Below are positions 42,901 to 54,828 of a DNA stretch of 64,000 nt, one piece after another. The position numbers and the translations under genes were made by a program. The first letter of the stretch is position 1, and every line of letters starts with the position of its first letter. The stretch comes from Syngnathus acus (Eukaryota; Chordata; Actinopteri; Syngnathiformes; Syngnathidae), in contig NC_051091.1 in assembly GCF_901709675.1 (NCBI RefSeq), forward strand, positions 13,612,967 through 13,676,966. Direction: 5' to 3'. The notes beneath the pieces are model-generated. The model made no database searches. It saw nothing but the letters and a program-made list of their open reading frames with translations, and was not told the origin of the DNA.

Positions 42901-43094
42901 CTTTGGCCGCCGCCCAGCTTGCACTGCACCCGACTCCTTTGGCCCCTCCCACAGGTGGTGAGCCCATGGGAAGGGGGACCCACATTTCCTTTTCGGGCTG
43001 TGCCCGGCCGGGCCCCATGGGCGAAGGCCTCCAGGCCTGGCTCCAGAGGGGGGCCCCGGTGACCCGCGTCCGGGCGAGGGAAATCTGTGTCCAT
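39937..43094 (-). pseudogene. Rex3-like endonuclease / RT ORF, copy 2, one main frameshift
   Basis: Endonuclease half 41820-43094 (424 codons; [23 protein letters not shown]) and reverse-transcriptase half 39937-41952 (671 codons; [10 protein letters not shown]). They are in different frames because of a 16-base direct duplication (CACTCGGACTCAATGT) near 41936-41967. A 27-base duplication (NSHLRQSF twice) lies just 5' of it. The catalytic motif GDFNAH reads GEFNAH. The last codons run past the truncation into flanking (CA)n DNA. Confidence 0.9.
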
Positions 43095-43269
43095 ATATCT
43101 TTTTCATCATAAGGGGCTTTTTGAGCCGTGCTTTGTCTGGCTCCTCATCTAGGACCCGTTTGCCACGGGTGACCCTACCAGGGGCATGAAGCCCCAGACA
43201 ACATGGCTCCTAGGATCATAGGGGCACGCAAACCCCTCCACCACGATAAGGTGACGACTCACGGAGGGG
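40024..43269 (-). mobile_element. Rex3-like LINE, copy 2, 5' complete and 3' truncated
   Basis: The 5' end CCCCTCCGTGAGTCGTCACC is intact at 43269. The 3' end stops at 40024, before the last ~100 bases and GATG tail seen in copy 1, at a (CA)n tract (40000-40020). A LINE that lacks its 3' end is unusual for ordinary target-primed insertion and suggests a later deletion or recombination. Confidence 0.88.
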
Positions 43270-43476
43270 TCTCAAACAACATGCAACAGATAACTCAGAG
43301 TTTCCCTTACTTACCTAACTTACTGAGTTTTCACATAACCCGCTTTCTGGAATACCCCCCCAGGTGTGTTTATAGTCTCCTTGGATATTGTGTTATAGAT
43401 TTTATCATTCTAAAGTCCAGTTGTAACAAAAGGTAGCAGCAACGTAAAGTGTTGGGAGGGAAATCTATTGGTTTGG

Positions 43477-43810
43477 TCAAACATTGAGTCGATGCATTAA
43501 CAATAAGTAGAGGGACTCTATTTGTTTGGAAATTTCTTTAAGCTTCCTAGCAGAACTTAGCTTAGCCACCTTGCATGACTCTACATTACACAAGCTACAA
43601 GAACAAAAATGATGATAGATACGTCTTTCCAAAAATGAACGGAATGTGGGCAATCCCAAAACGTGTGGAACGCGTCTTCGAGAGATCCGTGACAAAAAGT
43701 GCAAGTAGTATCGATGCCTTTTTTAAACCTCTGCAAATAGTAAAAGTGGAACAAAACAGTGCAAAACAACAGCGACACCATGCGGTCATCGACGTGGGCG
43801 TGCGTGCCAA
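43477..43810 (-). mobile_element. LINE ORF2 C-terminal fragment (L1-like zinc-knuckle region)
   Basis: The minus-strand frame contains TCTFCHGSLEDAFHTFWDCP and HSVHFWKD, the CCHC-like motif typical of the end of L1-type ORF2. A Lys-rich tail (KLSSARKLKEISKQIES) follows in another frame. Short, degraded piece. The stretch 43270-43476 between it and the Rex3 copy shows nothing recognisable. Confidence 0.55.
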
Positions 43811-44763
43811 CTTTGTATGTCCTGAAAACAGCCGTGGGTCGAGGCGTCTCCTATCAGCTGACCGGGGGCGGTACAGGACAGCAGAAGCGTGTTCTTGCTA
43901 ATGCTTCTGCATTCGTGATGTGCATTCCAGTTCTTTTAGGTGAACAGAATCTTTGAAATCAGTTCACTCAAAAGATTCGTTCAAACGAATCGTTCAATGA
44001 ATCCCCCCACACACCCACACACACACAATGATACGGCTTTTTTTTTTTTTAAATAACATCCAGTGGAAATAACCCATACACATCAAACAATACAACTACC
44101 CCCCACCCCCACCCCCCGCCCAAATTATTATATATGCTAATAATTGGCTCGGGTAATTAACACATTTCTTTCTATAATACAACACTTACACACTGATTCG
44201 TTGGCAACAGTCTCTCACCCGGTCGTGAACGGGAAGTTGCGTCACTGACTCGTTCGTGAACGGGAAATTACGTCACTGACTCGTAAAGTCCCTCCTCCAT
44301 CTAACGCTCGCTGGCGCTGCTGATTGGTCGTTCGCGAAGATTCACGAGTGAGTGACAGACAGCATTGCCGCTATGCCATTGCCAACCTACACACTTTATG
44401 CCGACATTGATGTTTTAATTTTGTATTTGTTGGATTGTCGTTGATGGTGTTATTATATCGAACGTGTTTGTGTTTGAATAAAAGGTTGGAATAAAAAACG
44501 TTATGCCGACATATGTTAATTTTGGGGACACCAACTCATATAACAACGTAAAACACATACATATTGTCATATAAAGCAGTTAACCAAATGTCGTATTTTT
44601 GTTTTGATTGGCGAATATAAAAACAAGGAATAAAACACCAGACAAGTTATAACATAAATGTTTATTAAAATAATAATAATAATAATAATAAAAGTACATC
44701 TCAAACCAGCAATCTAATGTGAAACTGCAGTCGATATATTGAATAACAACATTTAGGCATATA

Positions 44764-45954
44764 CCGTGATTTTCCATGTATAATGCGCAAAATTTAACTA
44801 ATTTATTGTCCTAAAATCTGGGGTGCGCATTATACATGGGTACAACAATTTTTGAAGAAAATCTCCCTCGAAATAAAACTTGAAATCACCTTTCTTCTTG
44901 TTTGTTGTCAATCGCGCATCGCATTCAGCCATCCTGCCCAACACACTTAGTCAGTAAAATTCATAATTGACGACACATCGTTTGATGCGATGGTGCAATC
45001 CTTGATGGTGTGTTATTGTCAAATATTGTTTGTTTTTTAATCTCCATCGCAGAGCGGATATCATACGGAGGCCGCCATGACAGTATGCGCAGAACGGATG
45101 CGCAAGACACGTCAATCGCGCATCGCATTCAGCCATCCTGCCCAACACACTTAGTCAGTAAAATTCAAAATTGACGACATCGTTTGATGCGATGGTCCAA
45201 TCCTTGATGGTGTGTTATTGTCAAATATTGTTTGGTTTTTAATCTCCATCGCAAACCGGATATCATACGGAGGCCGCCATGACAGTATGCGCAGAACGGA
45301 TGCGCAAGACACGTCAATCGCGCATCGCATTCAGCCATCCTGCCCAACACACTTAGTCAGTAAAATTCATAATTGACGACACATCGTTTGATGCGATGGT
45401 CCAATCCTTGATGGTGTGTTATTGTCAAATATTTTGTTTTTTAATCTCCATCGCAAACCAGATATCATACGGAGGCCGCCATTACAGATGCGCAGAACGG
45501 ATGCGCAAGACACGTCAGCTATATAAAGAGCGAGAGTTCAGTTCTCTACCTAAATGCGTATTACAGGTAATATTTTATTTCACAACACTTTGCCTTGTTC
45601 CTTTCCTCTCTGCTGTTCACTTCAAACACGCTCCATACGAACACAATGCTCTCGTATCAGACGCTTGCTCGATCACCTGCTCGTTTGCTGTCACAATGTA
45701 CCCTACACAAATCCGAAACATTGCTCCACTATCGAGTTTCCTAGCGCATGCGCAGTGATACTGACCGGCAGAATAACATCCGGTTGTTCCCAAAGATGAT
45801 CTTTTTTCTGAAATAATTTTACGTTTACGGACTTAAGTAAGAGTCAAAATGTGGGTGCGTATTATACATGGGTACAGGCTTTTTTCCAGCATCGACATGC
45901 CATTTTTAGGGTGCGTATTATACATGGGGGCGTATTATACATGGAAAATTACGG
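44764..45954. mobile_element. TIR element, CCGTGATTTTCCATGTATAA family, copy 2 (expanded)
   Basis: TA flanks at 44762-44763 and 45955-45956. The ends CCGTGATTTTCCATGTATAA and (reverse complement) CCGTAATTTTCCATGTATAA match copy 1 in reverse orientation. An internal ~203-bp segment is present three times, against once in copy 1. The + strand frame 45396-45758 (120 codons) corresponds to 7758-8102 of copy 1. Confidence 0.88.
44909..45520. repeat. ~203-bp tandem triplication inside TIR element copy 2
   Basis: CAATCGCGCATCGCATTCAG starts units at 44909, 45113 and 45315 (periods 204 and 202). The third unit runs on into unique element sequence. Confidence 0.92.
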
Positions 45955-46251
45955 TATATGCATACACGTTATTTAAAACCTACTATAAGTAAATCGTAAA
46001 TCTACATTCTGGCTTACATAGTCCACGCCAGGAGACGCAACATATTCACTGACTGATCCGTCGATGCACAGGAAGGCAGTTCACTCATTGACTCGTTAGC
46101 GAATGGGAAAGCCAGGATTCGTTCCCTAACTGTTCCGTTCTCACGGTGAACTGGAAATGCAAATCACTCAGTGAGTGATTCGTTCACTCACAGATTCGTT
46201 CGTTGGTGAACGGGAAATGCAATTCATGACTCGTTCGTGAACGGGAAGTTA

Positions 46252-47040
46252 CCGTTTTTTTCCATGTATAATGCGCCCCCATGTATAATACGCACCCTAA
46301 AAATGGCATGTCGATGCTGGAAAAAAGCCTGTACTCATGTATAATACGCACCCAAATTTTGACTTTTATTTATTTTTTTAAGTCCCAATGATCGTCACAC
46401 ACGCATCTGGGTGTGGTGAAATTTGTCCTCTGCATTTGACCCATCCCCGTGTGATTTTGATCCATCCCTTGGGGGAGAGGGGAGCAGTGAGCAGCAGCGG
46501 CGCCGCGCTCGGGAATCATTTGGTGATCTAACCCCCCAATTCCAACCCTTAATGCTGAGTGCCAAGCAGGGAGGCAATGGGTCCCACTTTTATAGTCTTT
46601 GGTATGACCCGGCCGGGTTACTTAAGTCCGTAAACGTAAAATTATTTCAGAAAAAAGATCATCTTTGGGAACAACCGGATGTTATTCTGCCGGTCAGTAT
46701 CACTGCGCATGCAGTCGCAAACTCGATAGTGAAGAAATATGTGAGACTCTCAACGGGATCACCAATATTTGAGTGATGTTCCAGTTATTTATCCCAATTA
46801 GTTTACCAAGTCTGTGTTTTGAGTTCCTCCAATAAACCCTGGTCCAAGCTGCACTTGGTCGCCCCGCTCCTTTCCACACTCCATCCGTGACAAGATTTTC
46901 TTCAAAAATTGTTGTACCATGATTTTCTTCAAAAAAAAAAAATAATAAAAATAAAAAATTGTACCCATGTATAATGCGCACCCCAGATTTTAGGACAATA
47001 AATTAGTTACATTTTGCGCATTATACATGGTCAAAAACGG
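46252..47040. mobile_element. TIR element, same family, copy 3, carrying a SINE
   Basis: TA flanks at 46250-46251 and 47041-47042. The ends CCGTTTTTTTCCATGTATAA and (reverse complement) CCGTTTTTGACCATGTATAA. Interior as copy 1 but with a reversed SINE at 46385-46617 and a foreign middle segment at about 46740-46890. Confidence 0.85.
46385..46617 (-). mobile_element. tRNA-derived SINE, head-truncated
   Basis: Same family as 26556-26861, reversed. The tRNA-like head with the B box is missing; the copy ends at GACCCGGCCGGG. It interrupts the element where copy 1 reads CTCTTACTTAAGTCCG. Confidence 0.85.
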
Positions 47041-47130
47041 TACGTCATTTTCTTCTTCGTTTTGTTTTACGGCGAGGTGGCACCAGCTTCAATGGGCATT
47101 ACCGACACCTACTGGTTGAAGTTATATGGC

Positions 47131-47345
47131 GGCTGTGGCTCAGGCAGTAGAGTGGGTCGTTTAGTAACCGGAGGGTTGGCAGTTCGATCCCAGCTCTGTC
47201 ACAGTCACATGTCGTTGTGTCCTTGGGCAAAACACTTCACACACCTTGCCTCCAGGTCGCCATTGTAAATGAAAAAGTGTTCTCAATTGGCTTACCTGTT
47301 AAAACGTTAAATAAAAAATAAATAAACAAATAAAAAAATTAAAAA
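47131..47345 (+). mobile_element. tRNA-derived SINE of a second family
   Basis: Head GTGGCTCAGGCAGTAGAGTG (box A-like) and GGTTGGCAGTTCGATCCC (box B-like), body GTCGTTGTGTCCTTGGGCAA, and a TAAATAAA-type tail. It lies about 130 bases before the ALDH4A1 start codon. Confidence 0.8.
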
Positions 47346-47477
47346 GAACGAATCACTTTAGGAAGTGATTCGTTCACTCTCGTTCACTGAAAAGATCCGT
47401 TCATTTTGAACGAACCGTTCACTCACTTGCCAACACTATTCTGCATCGTCACTTGTGCTCGTGCTGCGGGTGGAACC

Positions 47478-50400
47478 ATGCTGAGGGGGACGACAGTGGC
47501 GGCGACGAGGCGGACGTCGTGGCGCGGGTGAGTTCGCTCGTCCTCAGCACAGACACGCAAGAAACAGCACAAGTTACGGCCAGACCAAATACCGTGACCT
47601 CGGAAAGAAGTCATCCAGCTAATGCTCATGCTTACAAGGGCTCATGAGAGGGGAGATAAGCCCTGCCCACATTGTGACGTCATACTAACATGGCAGCCAA
47701 CGTGGTTAAGTTATCCTCGCAGTCTTTGCTCAGAGCACTCGCTCGTTTCTATTCTCGGTCCGTCTACTTGCCTGCTTGTCGGCACAAGCAGGCGTGTGAA
47801 TGAGTATTTTGCCAGCAGTGCTTAGTGGCTAAGATAATGAGCCCGATGACGTGCGTGTGAGTGTGCGTTGAGTCTCAGCGTGTGCACCAGCTGCCCAAAC
47901 ACGCGGACTCTTTGTTCATGTTCCACATTTCACTCACACAGGCAAAGGTGCGGGAGAGGAAGGTCAGCACAAAGTAGCGACTATGCTTAGCGTCAGGAAT
48001 TTCTCCACTTTCTGCGTCTTTAATCCAAATCACAAGAAGCAAACAGTCAGTGGGTTTCCATTGCCCTCAGAATTGCGCAAAAGCAAATTGCCCTTTGGCG
48101 ACCTTCAGCTGCGTTTGACGTAGGAGTTAATAAGTTAAACTTTACATGGCGCCCGCACAAACATGCACTTTTTCCCCAGGGTCAAATGTCTGAATAAAAA
48201 ACTGTGCTTGTACTGGCTGGATTCGATTTGGCTTTGTTTGTTCCCCCTTTGAGCTCATACGACAAGTACAAAAGGAACAAATGAAGGCGCCGCCAGCAAT
48301 GAGGGAAAGAAATTCTATTAACAGTCATGTCATGAACTTAATTGGTCGCCTCCTTTGGCACTTAATGAGCGGCTCTGATCGGTTTCCTTGTGTTTTGGGC
48401 TGCGTGTTCATGTGACAAAAACAAGTGCCGATTGTAAAGTAAACCAAACCGCCAACGACGGGGTGCTCCGAGGGGGCACAACGGGCGCCGCGCCGCGGCT
48501 TGGTCCTGGCAAACTTGGAAGTTTCATGACAAGGTGGCAGTGGCACCGGGGGTCCAATTGTGGCGCCCGCTGGCAGAAAAATGGCGCTCAAGCTGCAATG
48601 CGAGGGAAAGCTGAGCGTGTGTTGTGCTTTTAGTTTGAAAGGGTCGGCCCGCTGCGCCGGCGGCGTGTCAGTGAGGAATGAGCCGGTGCTGGACTTCAAA
48701 CGAGGGAGTCCTGAAAGACGGCAGCTTCTGCAGGTCTGCTCGGTGGTTTGCGCTCGCCTCTGCACCAGGCCAATGCGATGGCTCTCCTTTTCTCTGTCAA
48801 CATGAACACACACTCAGGCGCTGGAGCGGCTTAAGTCCACCACAGAGGAGATTCCTTGCGTGGTAGGGGATGAACCCGTTTGGACCGCTGACGTCCGATA
48901 CCAACTGTGTGTGAGTCCGCGCCACCTTGTCGTGTGTCACCGGCTGAATGGCTTCCCGGAGCCTCACGTCTTTGCTCTTCTCTTTTCAAGCCCTTCAATC
49001 ACGCACACAGAGTCTCAAAGTTCTGCTACGCCGACAAGGTGACAATCGGCGCTGCTGGTTTTCAATCGGCAAATGACCAAGTTTGAGCTTTGAGAAACTT
49101 TGACATGAATTGGAGCATGCGTGCCCGTGCAGGACCTTATCCACAAAGCCATCGCGGCGTCGATGGCAGCACGCCGCGAGTGGGACCTGAAACCTGTCCA
49201 GGACCGAGCAGCAGTCCTCTTCAAGGCAGCCGATGTCATCAGCGGAGCCAAACGAAGTGAAGTGCTGGCCAAGACCATGATCGGACAGGTAACGGCCTGC
49301 CTCGGCTTGAGCCGCGGCCACTCTGAAGCAAAGGACTGGCTCTCCGGGCTCCCAGGGCAAAACAGTGATCCAGGCGGAGATTGACGCGGCCGCCGAACTC
49401 ATTGACTTCTTGCGCTTCAACGCCAAACACGCCATGGAGCTGGAGGCAGTGCAGCCGCTGAATGCCGAGGGCAGCACCAACACCGCCGTCTACCGCGGTC
49501 TCGAGGTACGGAGCAGGCGCCTTTCCTCCCCCTTTCAGGTGGGACAGTCACAACAACTCCTTTTTTTTTTCCCATCAGGGCTTTGTGGCCGCCGTGGCGC
49601 CTTTCAACTTCACTGCCATCGGCGGGAATTTGGCGGCAACGCCGGCCGTGATGGTGAGCGAGACAGCGAAAGGTTTTCCGGCACGCCTCGCAAAAGCTTC
49701 AAATGGCGCCGCGGTGGACTGAGACAATGAGATTTGAATCCTGGTGGAGAACTGGGAGGAGTTCTTCAACAGCGTGCATCTGTGTGCATGGCGTCCAGGG
49801 CAACGTGGTCTTGTGGAAGCCCAGCGACACAGCCATGTCAGCCAGCTACGCCGTCTACCGCATCCTGCGCAAGTGCGGCCTCCCGCCCAACGTCATCCAG
49901 TTTCTGCCGGCCGACGGTCCCGTCTTTGGAGACGCCATCACGTCCTCCGAGCACCTGGCGGGAATCAACTTCACCGGCAGTGTCCCGTAAGCGCTTCTTT
50001 CAAACCTGCTTTGGAATCAGGTCCAGTCGCCCTCGATGTTTTTCTTTTTGGGTGGAAAGTTTCTTCTCGTTTTGCGTCGTCCGTCCGACTGATCTCGACC
50101 CAGTAAACAAAATCCCGTGCGACTGTGCCATTTTCCCGCAGGACCTTCAAGAGCCTGTGGAAGCAGGTGGCCCACAACCTGGACGTGTACCGGACCTTCC
50201 CCAGGCTGGCCGGAGGTGAGGACCGCCGCCGCCGGCCGCAACGGCACTCTTCTCGCTCTCAGTTGCCCCCCCCCCCCTCTCTTGTCAGAGTGCGGCGGAA
50301 AGAACTTCCACTTTGTGCACAATTCTGCGGACGTGCGCAGCGTGGTGAACGGCACAGTGCGCTCAGCCTTTGAGTATGGTGGCCAGAAGTGTTCGGCCTG

Positions 50401-52104
50401 CTCCAGGATGTACGTGCCCGCCAGCTTGTGGCCCGACATCAAGCGGCAGCTGCTCGACGCTCTCAAGCAAATTCGCGTGGGAGATGTCAGTTCCTCTTCT
50501 TGCCCTTCCTATAAAGTGCGGTTCTTGTTCTTCCATTGCGGGCGGGGCGGGCCAAAGTATGGCCAGTAAGTGGTCTGAAGGCGGTCGACGTAGAGAGCCT
50601 GCATGCACAGCTGCTAAAAAGAAAGCCCATAAATGACTTTTTGTCGTAGAGGTGTGTTACAGAACGTCCGGGACACAAGGCACAACTTCCTTCTCGCGCT
50701 CGCTGGTGTCCGCAGAAAAGCGTTCACAAAATATCACCATCACAAGCTGACGCTGATATCATGAAAGCCAACCGGGCCTTGTTCTTGTCTTTTAGCCAGT
50801 GGAAGACTTTGGCGCCTTTTTCTCCGCCGTTATTGACCACAAGGTGAGGCCTTTAGCGTGTGCGCAAGCCAACACGCTCGCGGGCTGACGTCCTCCCCTG
50901 CGTCTTCCTTGGCAGTCATTCAGCCGTATCAAGAAGTGTTTGGATGACGCCAAGTCTTCCCCTGAACTGGAGGTCATTGCCGGGGGCAACTGCAATGACT
51001 CCAAGGGCTACTTTGTGGAGCCCACCATCATCACCTCCAAAGACCCCCAACACCCAATCATGGCCCAGGTCACCCCCCGCCTTTAAATCTAACAAGTTTG
51101 AGGTTCTTTGTGCTGCGGCTGCCAGAACAGAACAGATTCAAACAAGAGCTCTACAATGTCCACCCTCGAAAACCCGTGAGTGTGAACGTCTCCTCCTTTG
51201 TCGTGTTTGTCTTGCAGGAGCTTTTTGGCCCGGTTTTGTCCGTGTACGTGTACCCGGACGACGACTACAAGCAGTTTCTGAGCCTAGTGGACCGCACGTC
51301 TCCTTACGCGCTCACCGGCGCCGTCTTTGCACTGGACACGTAAGAGCCCGCCTGCCCCGGGGGTTGGGCCAAAGACAGGGGCCTGTTGCCTTTTGACAGG
51401 CGGTTTGGTGACCTTTTTCAGGGCCGTGGTAGACGAGGCGTCCAAAATCCTGAGGAACGCCGCGGGCAATTTCTACATCAACGACAAGTCGACGGGCTCC
51501 GTTGTGGCGCAGCAGCCGTTTGGGGGCGCTAGAGCGTCAGGTCAGAACCAGCAGCGATACAGGGACACCTTGACACGGCCACGTTTCACAAGAAAATAGG
51601 TCCCCAAAAGAGACCGGCTTTTTCGTGAGCCTCCCACTTGAAGTGCACCCTAAATGGTGTGGATGCAGGTTCCCCCTTTGCTGCTCTTTTTGTGGAGGAA
51701 ACGTGAGCGTTCAAAAAGCATTCATGATGACTTTTCTGGATGCTTTCATCAAGTGTGAATTTACTCTCTCCTAAGAGTACACTTTCCAGACAGGTCTATT
51801 TGAATAGGGTGATTTGAGATACGAGTGTTGAGTTACAGGCATGGTCGTGGAACAAAGTCAACTCTGACCCCAAGGCACCACTGTACACGCCAAAACACCC
51901 ACGCTAACGTGTTTGTGCTGTAGCAAGTCTCGATGCCATTTTTGTTTTTTTGCCAGTCTTAACGCCATCTTTGTTTTTTTGCCTTTGCCAGGCACAAACG
52001 ACAAACCGGGCGGCCCTCACTATGTCCTCCGCTGGACTTCCCCGCAGGTGGTAAAGGAAACGCACATCCCGCTCACACAGTGGAAGTACCCTTATATGGC
52101 CTGA
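47478..52104 (+). CDS. ALDH4A1: ALDH4A1, delta-1-pyrroline-5-carboxylate dehydrogenase, mitochondrial
   Basis: Oxidises P5C / glutamate-gamma-semialdehyde to glutamate with NAD+ in the mitochondrial matrix (proline catabolism). Fifteen exons: 47478-47527, 48634-48733, 48818-48910, 48991-49038, 49133-49288, 49356-49505, 49579-49653, 49799-49986, 50142-50215, 50289-50485, 50796-50843, 50916-51068, 51218-51339, 51422-51540, 51992-52104. The sum is 1686 nt, 561 residues plus TGA, against about 563 in human. The first exon encodes an Arg-rich, acid-free presequence (MLRGTTVAATRRTSWR), which supports the chosen ATG. Catalytic residues are present: Glu312 in ECGGKNFHF and Cys346 in GGQKCSACS. NAD-site and C-terminal family motifs are intact (PFNFTAIGGNL, WKPSDTAM, INFTGSVP, EIFGPVLSVYVYPDD equivalent, NFYINDKSTGS, QQPFGGARASGTNDKPGG). 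All acceptors are AG and all donors GT. No break seen. Confidence 0.97.
47528..48633 (+). other. ALDH4A1 intron 1
   Basis: A 1.1-kb intron, the longest of the gene. No repeat family or second gene is recognised in it. Antisense and sense open frames here have no recognised domain. Confidence 0.7.
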
Positions 52105-52504
52105 GGGGAGCACCGCCGTCAAGTCGCAGGAAGCCGTCAAGACTGGCCCCGCCCACTTTGCGCTGACCTGCAGCCAATGTCAACGTCAATGTGACGTGTT
52201 TCAGAAAGAGTATATAGTATATATAAATCTTAGGAAGATTGTGTGCATGTATATATTCACACTCTTCCTGAGATTTATGTGTGTTTGTGCGTGTGTGTAC
52301 GCGTACACACGGAAATAATGACAAGAATCAACTGATACCATGAATACATGTAATTAGGGAATTTTAAGTGTTGAAGATCTGACATGTTTTGTGACGTTTG
52401 GAAAACGTTCAGTTAACACTAATTATTCCAAATAAAAATCATGTGACAGATCATGGCAGCTATTCCTGCTTTTTATTCGCTTCATTTATAAAGAGCACAC
52501 AAAC
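52105..52504 (+). other. ALDH4A1 3' UTR with poly(A) signal at 52431-52436
   Basis: AATAAA at 52431-52436, about 330 bases after the stop codon. An AT-rich hairpin-like stretch (TATATAGTATATATAAATC) lies at 52209-52230. The next repeat starts at 52505. Confidence 0.6.
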
Positions 52505-53121
52505 TAGGGTGACCAGATTTTGGTTTCTGAAAAAGAGAACACCTTTTTTGAGAGGGGGGGGGGGCATGGTGTCAGTATAGCAATTGCATTTATTGGCTCG
52601 AATAACAAAACAACATATATACAATGACAAAAACACATTTACGCTAACGAAAACATATGTGTACACTGACATTTTTTAGTTTTATAGTGGTACACTAAGT
52701 ATAAAAAGACAAAAGAAATACGGCCATCGGTGCATTTGAAGAAGAAGAAAAAAGCGCTCTTGCGGGGTGCGTTGGCACCTTTATTTGCCACAGACACGCA
52801 AGTGCCTGCCTTGCATGTCAAGCATTCAGCTTCATAAGGATCACGACCCTGGCGAAAGGACGGGAATGTTTTTATTCAACTCCTCCGTGAACGTGCATTT
52901 TCGTTTCGGCATTGCTTGTAAGCACTCGGAGAAGTCTAAAAAGGGCGTGACTTATTTGCGAACGATACAGAAAAACCTGGAAATGGAACGGAGTGGCAAT
53001 TCTATTGACAATGTATACTGTACATGCATTATGTTTGAGGCAGTCCAACACAATCCCGGACGATTTTTTAGGGCTCAAAAGTAGGACATGTCTGGGAAAA
53101 AGAGGACGTCTGGTCACCCTA
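52505..53121. mobile_element. Single copy of the TAGGGTGACCAGA element
   Basis: Ends TAGGGTGACCAGATTT and ACGTCTGGTCACCCTA. Same family as the inverted dimer at 10769-12675. It lacks the nested CAAACCTCGG element and so provides its empty site. Confidence 0.8.
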
Positions 53122-54027
53122 ATATGTTTATACAACTTACAGCTGGTTTAGAGTTTACTATTTCATAGTTGATGGCAGAGATGGGACCAAGTCACACAGG
53201 TGCAAGTCTCAAGTAAGTCTCAAGTCTTAACCTTCAAGTCTCAAGTAAGTCCCAAGTCATTTTTGTCTTGGGCAAGTCAATTCAAGTCAAGTCCTTAAAT
53301 AGGTCAAGTCCAAGTCAAGTCCTTAAATAGGTCAAGTCCAGTGACGTGCGGTGAGGGTTGGGGTTGGTGAGGCACTGACTCAGAGTCAGATTTACAAACG
53401 TACTGTATGACGCTAAGGCACTGACTCACAAGTCAGATTTACATGCATACATGGTTGTTATCCCATTCTTGATTAAATTTGTGGTGAATGGTCTTTGTTG
53501 TTTCGCTGGTCTCCAAAAAAAAACACTCGGTGGACAATGGCTGTCCCAGCGAAGCACTCCAGTGACACACGGCTGATTGGGAAAAGATTTTATTCAACCG
53601 ATGTCAGAGTGATGTCTCTCCAAAAGTTTGAGTGGCCCCAAGAGCAAAGATGTTTCAGCTCTTGACAGCAAAGATGTTTGCCCCAAAACACCCTCGCGCC
53701 TCTTGTTCTTGCCCTTCGCGCCCCCCTATCTGTTCTCCCCCATCATTTGTACCTCGTAAGACAACAGCTGCGGTCCGAGTCTAACTCTACTGGTTACTTC
53801 CGATGCCCTTAAAAGGGCATGGACAAAGGTCTTCCTGGTCACGGACGAATGGCCCTTCCATATTCTAAGTACCTACACATTACTGAAACTAGAGCTTCTC
53901 TGTACCGCAAAAATAGCTTATGGTCTCCTCACTGCAGCTAGGTCACCATTTAAGGTGACAAACAGAGACGCATAGTATCCAAAATTTACCTCAAATTTAA
54001 TAACATTTTAAACACACCACTGTACAT

Positions 54028-54372
54028 TTAAACACACCACTGCAGTATTCTTACCTTTACTTGTAAATGAAGTCCATTCTCCTGTCCTTCTGGACGAAAA
54101 TCTCGATGACAGGGAAAGCAATAAAGTCGATTTTTTGCAGCACGACCACAAAGCCAGTCTTTTTTAGAGTACCAATCCTTTTGAAACGAACGTGTTGTAG
54201 TCCGTCCCGGGAGGCCCGTAGTTTGAATTAATCCTCGCAAATCTGGCGTTGGTCTTCCCTTACTTATGATTTCTTGCTTTGACTGAAAGTCAAGTTTTGA
54301 ATAATTTCTTATCTTCGAGATTATATCCTCCATTTTCAGGGAAAATAAAGCCAAATAGCAACGCGTTAGCAC
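54028..54372 (-). pseudogene. hAT transposase N-terminal fragment with TTF-type zinc finger
   Basis: The minus frame MEDIISKIRNYSK..TRSFQKDWYSKKDWLCG.RLYCFPC matches the start of hAT transposases with a TTF-type zinc finger. Only about 100 residues remain. The catalytic part is absent. Confidence 0.65.
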
Positions 54373-54507
54373 CGAATGTGGTTGGTTGTTTTTCTTTTCT
54401 TTTTTTTCTTCTTAATTTACTCTCGCATTTACTCGTGTCGTGAACTATTAGCCGCAGGCTCACTATCTTTGAGGCAAAAGTACTGGCTGCCTCAAGGCCC
54501 GTATTTT

Positions 54508-54828
54508 AAAGTTAAAGTTAAAGTCCCAATGATCGTCACACACACACCTGGGTGTGGTGAAATTTGTCCTCTGCATTTAACCCATCCCCGTGTGATTTTA
54601 ATCCATCCCCTGGGGGAGAGGGGAGCAGTGAGCAGCAGCGGTGCCGCGCTCGGGAATCAGTTGGTGATCTAACCCCCCAATTCCAACCCTTAATGCTGAG
54701 TGCCAAGCAGGGAGGCAATGGGTCCCATCTTTATAGTCTTTGGTATGACCCGGCCGGGGTTCGAACCCACAACCTTCCAGTCTCAGGGCGGACACTCTAC
54801 CACTAGGTTACTGAGCTGACTGCAAGCA
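54508..54828 (-). mobile_element. tRNA-derived SINE, full length
   Basis: Same family as 26556-26861, reversed. Complete head (complement of AGCTCAGTAACCTAGTGGTA, then GGTTCGAACCCC) and an AAAGTTAAAGTT-type tail at its 3' (left) end. Nested in the inner hAT element. Confidence 0.88.

Larger units (their letters stand above)
43936..47436. mobile_element. GAACG/CGTTC-rich composite repeat reaching the ALDH4A1 5' end
   Basis: Short motifs such as ATTCGTTCA, GAACGAATC and TCGTTCGTGAACGGGAA occur at 43965-44000, 44210-44290, 46130-46250 and 47340-47430, on both sides of two nested TIR elements. The outer borders are not certain, and no terminal pair or target duplication could be proven. May be one element expanded by later insertions. 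Confidence 0.4.
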
